A stretch of 15,465 nt of DNA, from contig JAEZCS010000049.1 of NCBI GenBank assembly GCA_023433445.1, positions 1 to 15,465 on the forward strand, in the 5' to 3' direction. A program made the position numbers and the translations under genes. The notes under the pieces are model-generated. The model was not told where the DNA came from and searched no databases. It worked only from the letters and a program-made list of their open reading frames with translations. This document shows positions 5,499 through 11,446 of the stretch, piece by piece. The stretch comes from Pseudomonadota bacterium (lineage in GTDB: Bacteria > Pseudomonadota > Alphaproteobacteria > Sphingomonadales > Sphingomonadaceae). Every line of letters begins with the position of its first letter. Positions within the stretch are counted from its first letter, which is position 1.

Positions 5499-5924
5499 AT
5501 GCTTTCGCAGAAGACCCGTTACGCCATCCGTGCTCTCCAGCATCTCGCCGACCGCTACCGCCAGGGGCCCGTGCCCCTGAACGAGATTGCGACGCGGCAG
5601 AATATTCCGGCGAAGTTCCTGACGGTGATCCTGTCGGAATTGTCGCGCGAAGGGCTGGTCGCGACGCAGCGCGGGCGCGACGGCGGCTATTGGCTCGCAT
5701 TGGCGCCGGTCGACATCAGCTATGGCGATATTGTGCGGCTGACGCGCGGGTCGCTGGCGCTGACGCCCTGCGCCAGCCGATTCGCGCATGAAAGCTGCAC
5801 CAACTGCCTGCCCGAATCGGAATGCAGGCTGCATCGCGTAATGCTGCGCGTGCGTGATGAGACGGCGCGGGTGCTCGACGGCATCAGCCTGGCCGAGCCG
5901 CTGGCGATGGAAGGGGCGGAGTAG
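5499..5924 (+). CDS. Rrf2-family transcriptional regulator, probable Fe-S or thiol sensor
   Basis: A 141-residue Rrf2-type repressor. 'MLSQKTRYAIRALQHLAD' (1-18), the winged-helix 'PLNEIATRQNIPAKFLTVILSELSREGLV' region (26-54) and the wing 'QRGRDGGYWLA' (57-67) are standard for the family. The effector region has four cysteines: C91, C100, C103 and C109. IscR, NsrR and RirA use three cysteines to hold an Fe-S cluster; here C103-x5-C109 fits the usual last pair and C91 fits the first, with C100 extra. It may therefore bind a cluster sensing iron, NO or redox state. The neighbours (thiol reductase upstream, glyoxalase II-like hydrolase 38 bases downstream) suggest local thiol or redox control. 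The regulated genes cannot be read from sequence alone. Confidence 0.9.
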   Translation: MLSQKTRYAIRALQHLADRYRQGPVPLNEIATRQNIPAKFLTVILSELSREGLVATQRGRDGGYWLALAPVDISYGDIVRLTRGSLALTPCASRFAHESCTNCLPESECRLHRVMLRVRDETARVLDGISLAEPLAMEGAE

Positions 5925-5927
5925 CCC

Positions 5928-5956
5928 TTGCGCCGGGCGCGCGGCTTCGCCACATC
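5928..5956 (+). promoter_or_regulatory. Possible promoter for the MBL-fold hydrolase gene
   Basis: TTGCGC (5928-5933), 17-base spacer, CACATC (5951-5956). The -10 is poor (2/6), but the -35 sits exactly 35 bases before the ATG at 5963, as in the Rrf2 gene, and no Shine-Dalgarno is present. Tentative; the gene could instead be read through from the Rrf2 gene. Confidence 0.25.
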
Positions 5957-5962
5957 TCCGCC

Positions 5963-6619
5963 ATGACCACGCCTCCGCTCAAAGCCGCGCTAATCCCTGT
6001 CACGCCCTTGCAGCAGAACTGCACGCTCTTCTGGTGCACGGCCACCAATCGGGGCGCATTCGTCGATCCGGGTGGTGACCTGCCACGGCTGAAGGCCGCC
6101 GCCGAGCAGCAGGGGGTGACGATCGAAAAGATATTGGTGACCCACGGCCATATAGACCATTGCGGCGAGGCGGGAACGCTGGCCAAGGAACTCGGCGTGC
6201 CGATCGAAGGGCCGCATGAGGCGGATCGCTTCTGGATCAGCCGCCTGGAAGAAGACGGCCGCAGCTATGGCGTCAATGGCAAGATCTTCGAGCCTGACCG
6301 CTGGCTGTCCGATGGCGATCAGGTGACGGTCGGCAATCTGGTGCTGGACGTCTATCACTGTCCCGGCCACACGCCGGGCCATGTGGTTTTCCACCATGCG
6401 CCCAGCAAGCTCGCCATCGTGGGCGACGTGCTGTTCCAGGGGTCGATCGGCCGCACCGACTTCCCGATGGGCAATCATCAGGATCTGATCGACGCGATCA
6501 CGGGCAAGCTCTGGCCGTTGGGCGGCGACACCGCCTTTGTCCCCGGTCACGGCCCCATGAGCAACTTCGCCCATGAGCGGCGCACCAATCCCTTCGTGGG
6601 GGACGCGGTGCTCGCCTGA
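5963..6619 (+). CDS. MBL-fold metallo-hydrolase, glyoxalase II-like (YcbL type)
   Basis: A 218-residue metallo-beta-lactamase-fold hydrolase. Metal ligands are all present: H61-x-H63-x-D65-H66 in 'THGHIDHCG', H136 in 'CPGHTPGH', D155 in 'GDVLF' and H196 in 'PGHGP'. Length and motifs fit the short glyoxalase II-like group (E. coli YcbL), which lacks the longer C-terminal glutathione-binding domain of GloB. Likely reaction: hydrolysis of a thioester such as S-lactoylglutathione in the cytoplasm; the substrate is inferred. The 'GSIGRTDFPMGNHQDLI' segment (160-176) is typical of this branch. No clear Shine-Dalgarno precedes the ATG at 5963. It follows the Rrf2 gene by 38 bases and is convergent with the MAPEG gene, stop codons 7 bases apart. 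Confidence 0.92.
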   Translation: MTTPPLKAALIPVTPLQQNCTLFWCTATNRGAFVDPGGDLPRLKAAAEQQGVTIEKILVTHGHIDHCGEAGTLAKELGVPIEGPHEADRFWISRLEEDGRSYGVNGKIFEPDRWLSDGDQVTVGNLVLDVYHCPGHTPGHVVFHHAPSKLAIVGDVLFQGSIGRTDFPMGNHQDLIDAITGKLWPLGGDTAFVPGHGPMSNFAHERRTNPFVGDAVLA

Positions 6620-6625
6620 GCGGCT

Positions 6626-7057
6626 TCAGACCTGCGCGGCCAAGGCTGGCGGCGCAGGAACGGCGCGGGTCGCGCTGTAGGCGGCATAGAGAGCGGCGAG
6701 CGCGAGGGCGGCGGTGATGGCCCAGGTCAGCAATACGCCTGCCGCCCGCCACAGGGTCGGCTGATCCGCATCCATGCCGAAAGGATGAACGATCCTCCCC
6801 ACGATAAAAGCGCATCCCCCGATCCAGAGCCACAGCGGTGACCCCAGCGCCAGTTCGACGAGCGCGAAGAGGATGAGGACGATCGGCGTATATTCGATGA
6901 AATTGGCATGGGCGCGCATGCGGCGGGCCAGCAAAGAGTTTCCTCCATCGCCATGCAGCGTCTTGGTCGCCAGGCGAATCCGTACGCAGCGCGTCGCCAG
7001 CCACAGGTTGATCAGCGCGCATGCGGCAGCCAGAGTCAGCGTGATAGGCAACAGCAT
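6626..7057 (-). CDS. MAPEG-family membrane protein
   Basis: A 143-residue integral membrane protein with four predicted helices (about 2-22, 56-73, 75-92 and 104-127). The MAPEG signature is clear: 'RRMRAHANFIEYTPIVLILFA' at 45-65 and 'GRIVHPFGM' at 87-95. MAPEG proteins (membrane-associated proteins in eicosanoid and glutathione metabolism) include microsomal glutathione transferases; this small bacterial branch resembles E. coli YecN, whose reaction is not established. A glutathione-linked role would suit the adjacent glyoxalase II-like gene, but that is inference. The ATG at 7057 has a good Shine-Dalgarno (GGGGAG) upstream. It is divergent from rpmF. Confidence 0.88.
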   Translation of the reverse strand: MLLPITLTLAAACALINLWLATRCVRIRLATKTLHGDGGNSLLARRMRAHANFIEYTPIVLILFALVELALGSPLWLWIGGCAFIVGRIVHPFGMDADQPTLWRAAGVLLTWAITAALALAALYAAYSATRAVPAPPALAAQV

Positions 7058-7126
7058 GATCGTCTTCTCCCCGTTTCTCTATGATGGGCCAAGGTAGCCG
7101 GGATGCTGCCAAGGGCAAGGAAGGAC

Positions 7127-7154
7127 TTGCGCCCGGATCAAAAAGCGCTATAGG
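7127..7154 (+). promoter_or_regulatory. Candidate promoter of the rpmF-plsX-fabH operon
   Basis: TTGCGC (7127-7132), 16-base spacer, TATAGG (7149-7154). A start near 7161 would give a leader of about 110 bases before rpmF, whose content I cannot assign. The 212-base region between the MAPEG gene and rpmF must also hold the MAPEG promoter on the other strand; no clear candidate was seen for that. Confidence 0.4.
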
Positions 7155-7269
7155 CGCAGGGCTTCGCGATCACCCGGGCCGCATGGGTCTGCGGCGCCTG
7201 TGGCGTCGGCATCCCATCGGATTACGGCCAGTCGCTTAACCAGATTTAATTATGGAATAAGGTGCCGAC

Positions 7270-7449
7270 ATGGCTGTCCCAAAGAGGAAAACTTCCCCGT
7301 CCCGCCGTGGCATGCGCCGCAGCCACGATGCGCTGCGCGTCGAAGCCTATCAGGAATGCTCGAACTGCGGTGAATTGAAGCGCCCGCACAATCTGTGCGA
7401 GGGCTGTGGCCACTATAACGGCCGCGAAGTCGTTGCCGTCGGGGCCTGA
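7270..7449 (+). CDS. rpmF: 50S ribosomal protein L32
   Basis: A 59-residue protein read from ATG 7270-7272 to TGA 7447-7449. The start 'MAVPKRKTSPSRRGMRRSHD' is diagnostic of bacterial L32, and four cysteines (C30, C33, C43, C46) make the zinc-binding form rather than the cysteine-free variant. It is a structural protein of the large ribosomal subunit. AAGGTG (7259-7264) lies 5 bases before the ATG. plsX begins 32 bases later. The rpmF-plsX-fabH order is widely conserved and links ribosome and membrane-lipid synthesis. Confidence 0.97.
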   Translation: MAVPKRKTSPSRRGMRRSHDALRVEAYQECSNCGELKRPHNLCEGCGHYNGREVVAVGA

Positions 7450-7481
7450 CGACACCCTCCCTCCTGCAAAGGTGTCCTGAA

Positions 7482-8540
7482 GTGTCCAGCCAACCGCGAA
7501 TCGCAATCGACGCGATGGGCGGGGATGAAGGCGTGCGCGTGATGATGGCGGGTGTTGCGCTCGCCCGTCACCGCCACGAAGGGCTGCGCTTCATCCTTTT
7601 CGGAGACGAGGCGCGGATCAAGTCCGCTCTCGATAATCACCCGAATCTCCGGGCCGCGTCCGAAGTCGTGCACGCCAGCGATGTCGTGTCTTCCGGGGAC
7701 AAGCCCAGCGTGGCGATCCGCAAGAAGGCCAGCTCCATGAGCATGGCCATCGCCGCCGTTAAGGCAGGCGAGGCGGGTGCTGCGGTGTCGGCCGGCAATA
7801 CCGGTGCGCTGATGGCGATGGCCAAGCTCGCGCTGCGCACCATGCCTGGCGTCGATCGCCCTGCTCTGGCGGCTATGCTGCCCACGCTGGGTGACAATGA
7901 CGTGGTGATGCTGGACCTTGGCGCCAACACGGAATGCGATGCCCGCAACCTGGTGCAGTTCGCCGTGATGGGGGCCGCCTATGCGCGTATCGCCTTAGAT
8001 CTGAAACGCCCCCGCGTTCGCATCATGAACATCGGTACGGAAGACATGAAGGGCACGGAGGAAATCCGTGACGCTGCCGCTATCCTGCGCGCCGCGACCA
8101 GCCTTCCCCTGTCATTCGACGGCTTTACCGAAGGCGACAAGATCGGGCGTGGCGAGGCTGATGTGATCGTCAGTGACGGTTTTTCGGGCAATGTCGCGCT
8201 GAAGACGGCGGAGGGCACGGCCCGTTTCGTCACCGACCTGCTGCGCACCGCCTTTACCAGTTCGATCCGGTCCAAGATCGGCTTCCTGATTTCCAAGCCC
8301 GCCATGCATCTGCTCAAGCATCATCTGGACCCGAACAACCATAATGGTGCGGTTTTCCTGGGGCTGAACGGCGTGGTGGTGAAGAGCCACGGCAGCGCCA
8401 ATGACAAGGGCGTGGCCAATGCCGTCCATGTCGCCGCGCGGCTCTTGGAAGAAGATATCACGCGACGCATCGCCGCCGACATGGCGGGTGTCAGCGCGCT
8501 TTCGGGCGTGGCGTCCAAGCAGGAGCTCGCCGCAAAGTGA
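7482..8540 (+). CDS. plsX: Phosphate acyltransferase PlsX
   Basis: Complete 352-residue PlsX, which converts acyl-ACP and phosphate to acyl-phosphate, the donor used by PlsY in the first step of phospholipid synthesis; it is a peripheral membrane protein. Family motifs: 'IDAMGGDEG' (9-17), 'SAGNTGALM' (103-111), 'RPALAAMLPT' (125-134), 'NIGTEDMKGTEE' (184-195) and 'VIVSDGFSGNVALKTAEG' (231-248). The start is GTG 7482-7484, preceded by AAAGG (7468-7472) at 9-base spacing; the first internal ATG would remove the conserved N-terminus. The stop overlaps the fabH start by 4 bases (GTGA), indicating translational coupling. Confidence 0.97.
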   Translation: MSSQPRIAIDAMGGDEGVRVMMAGVALARHRHEGLRFILFGDEARIKSALDNHPNLRAASEVVHASDVVSSGDKPSVAIRKKASSMSMAIAAVKAGEAGAAVSAGNTGALMAMAKLALRTMPGVDRPALAAMLPTLGDNDVVMLDLGANTECDARNLVQFAVMGAAYARIALDLKRPRVRIMNIGTEDMKGTEEIRDAAAILRAATSLPLSFDGFTEGDKIGRGEADVIVSDGFSGNVALKTAEGTARFVTDLLRTAFTSSIRSKIGFLISKPAMHLLKHHLDPNNHNGAVFLGLNGVVVKSHGSANDKGVANAVHVAARLLEEDITRRIAADMAGVSALSGVASKQELAAK

Positions 8541-9505
8541 TCCGCAGGTCCGTTCTTCTGGGTACGGGGTCCGCTCTCCCGGTTCGCGCCGTCAGCAATG
8601 CTGAACTGGCGGAAACCGTGGATACGAGCGACGAATGGATCGTCGAGCGCACGGGCATTCGGAACCGCCATATCGCGGGCGACGGCGAGACGACCTCCAG
8701 CCTCGCAACCGATGCCGCAAGGGCCGCGCTGGAAGCGGCGGGCCTTGCCGCGCAGGACATCGACCTCATCATCCTTGCAACGGCGACGCCGGACCAGACC
8801 TTCCCGGCAAGCGCAACCATCGTTCAGGCCGCGCTCGGCATCAACGATTGCGTGGCGTTCGACGTAGCGGCGGTCTGCTCGGGCTTTCTCTATGCAGTCA
8901 CGGTAGCGGACAGCATGATCCGCTCCGGCGCGGCGCAACGCGCGCTCGTTATCGGTTCCGAGACGTTCAGCCGCATCCTCGACTGGGAAGACCGCACCAC
9001 CTGCGTCCTGTTCGGGGACGGGGCGGGGGCGATCGTGCTGGGCGCTGAGGAAAGCGCGGAAGGGGCGCGGGGCATCCTGGCAGCCAAGCTGCATGCCGAT
9101 GGCCGACATAACCAACTTCTCTATGTGGATGGCGGACCTTCGACCACGAAAACGGTCGGCAAGCTGCGCATGAAGGGGCAGGAAGTGTTCCGGCATGCCG
9201 TCGTTAACCTCGCCTCCGTGCTGACGGAAGTGATGGAAGTCGCGGGCCTTGGCACGGACCAGATCGACTGGCTGATCCCGCATCAGGCGAACGCCCGCAT
9301 CCTCGACGCAACGGCCCGGAAGCTGAAATTGGCGCCGGATCGGGTCGTCGTGACGGTCGATCGTCACGCCAATACTTCCGCCGCTTCGGTACCATTGGCG
9401 CTTGACGTGGCGATGAGGGATGGCCGCATCCAACAAGGCGACCTGCTGGTGCTGGAGGCGATGGGCGGCGGCTTCACCTGGGGCGCTTGCGTCCTGCGGG
9501 TCTAA
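8537..9505 (+). CDS. fabH: Beta-ketoacyl-ACP synthase III (KAS III)
   Basis: Complete 322-residue FabH, which condenses acetyl-CoA with malonyl-ACP to start fatty-acid elongation. The catalytic triad is intact: C114 in 'DVAAVCSGF', H249 in 'IPHQANARI' and N279 in 'RHANTSAAS'. Other family marks are 'SDEWIVERTGIRNR' (31-44), 'FGDGAGA' (159-165) and 'GGGFTWGA' (310-317). The start is GTG 8537-8539, overlapping the plsX stop by 4 bases, with AGGAG (8521-8525) 11 bases before it. The product acts just upstream of the acyl-ACP pool used by PlsX, so the two coupled genes set acyl-chain supply and use. Confidence 0.97.
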   Translation: MIRRSVLLGTGSALPVRAVSNAELAETVDTSDEWIVERTGIRNRHIAGDGETTSSLATDAARAALEAAGLAAQDIDLIILATATPDQTFPASATIVQAALGINDCVAFDVAAVCSGFLYAVTVADSMIRSGAAQRALVIGSETFSRILDWEDRTTCVLFGDGAGAIVLGAEESAEGARGILAAKLHADGRHNQLLYVDGGPSTTKTVGKLRMKGQEVFRHAVVNLASVLTEVMEVAGLGTDQIDWLIPHQANARILDATARKLKLAPDRVVVTVDRHANTSAASVPLALDVAMRDGRIQQGDLLVLEAMGGGFTWGACVLRV

Positions 9506-9509
9506 CCCA

Positions 9510-9521
9510 AGGTATATACCT
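9510..9521. promoter_or_regulatory. 12-bp perfect palindrome between fabH and ihfA
   Basis: AGGTATATACCT is fully self-complementary and AT-rich at its centre, 4 bases after the fabH stop. It is a plausible operator half of the ihfA control region, or simply the start of a 3' structure of the fabH message. No known regulator site was recognised. Confidence 0.3.
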
Positions 9522-9538
9522 CGGAATTCTTTAGATTT

Positions 9539-9562
9539 ATTCGGCAGGGCATCTTGCCGAAT
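9539..9562 (+). terminator. Hairpin in the fabH-ihfA gap
   Basis: An 8-bp perfect stem (ATTCGGCA 9539-9546 with TGCCGAAT 9555-9562) and 8-base loop lie 33 bases after the fabH stop and 69 bases before the ihfA ATG. A T-tract is absent, so it may be an attenuator, an mRNA-stabilising end or a weak terminator separating plsX-fabH from ihfA. Confidence 0.4.
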
Positions 9563-9631
9563 CGCTTGTCATATCGCAGGATTTGCTGTTGCCGTCGGCA
9601 TGTAACCGGCGGACGAAGGTGGGGACTTTCG

Positions 9632-9928
9632 ATGACTAGCACTGGTACCCTGACACGCGCGGATCTGGCGGAGAGCGTCAATCGGCATATCGGCCTCTCT
9701 CGATCGGAAGCCGCAGCGCTCATCGAGTCCATATTGGAGCATATGACGTCCGCGCTCGAACGCGGGGAAAATGTGAAGATATCGAGCTTTGGAACCTTCG
9801 TGTTGCGTGACAAGACCCAGCGGATGGGGCGCAACCCGAAAACGGGTGTCGAGGTGCCGATCGAGCCGCGCCGGGTGCTGACGTTCCGCGCCAGCCAGAC
9901 GATGCGCGACCGCGTCGCCGCATCCTGA
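9632..9928 (+). CDS. ihfA: Integration host factor, alpha subunit
   Basis: A 98-residue HU/IHF-family DNA-bending protein. The N-terminal helices (about 7-45), 'NVKISSFGTFVLRDK' (47-61) and the beta-arm 'GRNPKTGVEVPI' (66-77) with the intercalating proline are present, and the 'RRVLTFRASQTMRDRV' tail matches IhfA. It forms a heterodimer with IhfB and bends DNA at specific sites in recombination, replication and transcription. The ATG at 9632 is preferred over an upstream in-frame ATG because it follows AAGGTGGGGA with about 6-base spacing and begins the conserved sequence. Its position after fabH and before a MerR-type gene is common in Alphaproteobacteria. Confidence 0.95.
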   Translation: MTSTGTLTRADLAESVNRHIGLSRSEAAALIESILEHMTSALERGENVKISSFGTFVLRDKTQRMGRNPKTGVEVPIEPRRVLTFRASQTMRDRVAAS

Positions 9929-9962
9929 CACAGGCGGCCGGGCCGCCACGGTTTTCCTGTGG

Positions 9963-9991
9963 TTGACCTTTGCGCCGCGATAGGTGCAACA
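9963..9991 (+). promoter_or_regulatory. Possible promoter for the MerR-type gene
   Basis: TTGACC (9963-9968, 5/6 to the -35 consensus) lies 36 bases before the ATG at 9999; a 17-base spacer leads to a poor -10 (GCAACA, 9986-9991). If used, transcription would begin at the start codon, giving a leaderless mRNA. The nearest AGGTG (9982-9986) is 12 bases from the ATG, too far for good pairing. Confidence 0.3.
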
Positions 9992-9998
9992 TCATGCC

Positions 9999-10370
9999 AT
10001 GGCAAAGGCAGAGGGTGCATTTCTGACAATCAGCGAGCTGTCCGGGGAACTGGGGCTGCCGCAGCATATCTTGCGCTACTGGGAAACGCGCTTTCCGCAG
10101 CTGCGCCCGCTACAGCGTTCGGGTAATCGCCGCTATTATCGGCCCGCCGATGTGGCGCTTGTCCGGCGCATCAATCAGTTGCTGAATGTGGAAGGCTTCA
10201 CGGTACGGGGCGCGCAGAAGGCATTGGCCGAGCATGGTGGAGCGACGGATGCCAAGTCTGGCCCTCCGCCTGCCGCGCAACCTTCAACAGCGGCAACAGG
10301 AGCGTCTGCGGAATTGCTCCAGCGCTTGCAAGCCATCCGGACGACACTGGCTCACGCGATCGGCGAATGA
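9999..10370 (+). CDS. MerR-family transcriptional regulator
   Basis: A 123-residue regulator with an N-terminal MerR winged helix: 'FLTISELSGELGLPQHILRYWETRFPQL' (8-35) and the wing 'RSGNRRYYRPADVALVRRINQLL' (40-62). The 'LRYWETRFPQL' form belongs to the short MerR-like group found next to ihfA in Alphaproteobacteria. There are no cysteines and no effector domain beyond a Pro/Ala-rich linker (about 82-104) and a short C-terminal helix (104-123), so metal sensing is unlikely. The ATG at 9999 is chosen; a GTG at 9984 in the same frame would add five residues. Targets are unknown. Its stop is 3 bases from the convergent GNAT stop. Confidence 0.88.
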   Translation: MAKAEGAFLTISELSGELGLPQHILRYWETRFPQLRPLQRSGNRRYYRPADVALVRRINQLLNVEGFTVRGAQKALAEHGGATDAKSGPPPAAQPSTAATGASAELLQRLQAIRTTLAHAIGE

Positions 10371-10373
10371 GGA

Positions 10374-10892
10374 TCAGAGTGTTCGCGCATATATAAGGTC
10401 GCGGAACGGAACATCGCCAACCATGAATGTGGTTTCCCCGATTTCCACAAATCCGTGCCGAGCATAGAAACGGCGCGCGCGATCATTATGCGGATAGACG
10501 GCGAGCAGCATCCGCTTCGCCCGGCGATGGCGCGCTTGATGGGCAATCAATTCCATAAGCTCGTCGCCTCGCCCACCGCCCTGCCATGGTCCGAGCAAGT
10601 ATATCCGTTTTATTTCGACATCATCGCGATCGGTGGGAATGGGAAGGTCCGGGGGCGTCAGCATCGCATAGCCCACGGGCGCACCCAATGGCGTTTCGCC
10701 AATCAACAACTGCTGCGCCGGGTCGTGAAGTGCGGCCTGATAATAGCTTTCCGAATGGGCCAGCTCGATATGGGCGATCAGCGCATTCCCGGGATGGTCA
10801 TGGGCAAAGCTTGCGAGAAAAGTCGCGCCGCCCAGCTGCGAAAGCGCCAGGGCGTCTGAAGGAACAGCCTGCCGCCAATGGATGGGCGTCAT
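10374..10892 (-). CDS. GNAT-family N-acetyltransferase
   Basis: A 172-residue GNAT acetyltransferase, which transfers acetyl from acetyl-CoA to an amine. 'IHWRQAVPSDALALSQL' (4-20) is the usual opening; 'IYLLGPWQGGGRGDELM' (97-113) is motif A with the Q-x-x-G-x-G acetyl-CoA loop (Q104, G107, G109); 'AVYPHNDRARRFYARHGF' (131-148) is motif B. The substrate cannot be read from sequence. It could be a protein or small-molecule acetyltransferase. AAGGG precedes the ATG at 10892 with about 8-base spacing. It starts 11 bases after the sixA-like stop and is probably the last gene of the pilZ-dinG-sixA-gnat group. Confidence 0.88.
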   Translation of the reverse strand: MTPIHWRQAVPSDALALSQLGGATFLASFAHDHPGNALIAHIELAHSESYYQAALHDPAQQLLIGETPLGAPVGYAMLTPPDLPIPTDRDDVEIKRIYLLGPWQGGGRGDELMELIAHQARHRRAKRMLLAVYPHNDRARRFYARHGFVEIGETTFMVGDVPFRDLIYARTL

Positions 10893-10903
10893 AGGGCCGC
10901 CCT

Positions 10904-11446
10904 TCAGCGGGTACCCGGACCCAAGGCCGGATCAAGGTCGCGCGGACGCGTAAAGCTGACCAGAACGGCCGTATCCTGGCGGGTGTCCGCCCAATGATCG
11001 ATGGCCAGGTCCAGCACCGCGAGGCTGGCAGTCGGGAATTTCACCTCAACATCTTCCCGGAGCGGGCTGGCGCCATTATCCGGCACCAGTTCAAGGATCA
11101 ATTCCTCCAGGCCCGGATTATGGCCCGCGAGGATGACGCTGTCGGCCGCCTCAGGCAGATCGCGCAGCACATCAAGCAATGTGGCGACGGACGCCAGATA
11201 GATGCGCCGGTCCCAATGAGGATCGAGCGGCTGGCCATAACTTTCCAGGAACGTATCGAGCGTCTGAACCACGCGCTTGGCGGGAGAGGCGACAAGATGG
11301 TCGAATTGCATTTTCCGGCCGCGCGCATATTGGCCGATCAGCAGCGCCGCCTTTTCCCCGCGCCGGTTCAGCGGCCGGTCGAAATCCCGCTCTACCGGAT
11401 CGTCCCAGTCGGACTTGGCGTGGCGCAACAGGGTCAACCGCTTCAT
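10904..11446 (-). CDS. SixA-like histidine phosphatase
   Basis: A 180-residue branch-2 histidine phosphatase of the SixA group. The phosphate-binding 'LRHAKSDW' (7-14, catalytic H9), 'SPAKRVVQT' (54-62) and 'LAGHNPGLE' (106-114, H109) are intact, and 'KFPTASLAVL' (136-145) is typical of this group. E. coli SixA removes phosphate from phosphohistidine in signalling proteins; the substrate of this homologue is inferred only. It is slightly longer than SixA owing to its C-terminal tail. The ATG at 11446 overlaps the dinG-like stop (ATGA), with GGAG 5 bases upstream, so it is translationally coupled to the helicase gene. Confidence 0.9.
   Translation of the reverse strand: MKRLTLLRHAKSDWDDPVERDFDRPLNRRGEKAALLIGQYARGRKMQFDHLVASPAKRVVQTLDTFLESYGQPLDPHWDRRIYLASVATLLDVLRDLPEAADSVILAGHNPGLEELILELVPDNGASPLREDVEVKFPTASLAVLDLAIDHWADTRQDTAVLVSFTRPRDLDPALGPGTR

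Noticed and set aside
8321..9436. 371-codon open frame antisense to plsX end and fabH
   Set aside because: fabH has an intact catalytic triad in frame; the antisense product resembles no family and crosses a gene boundary.
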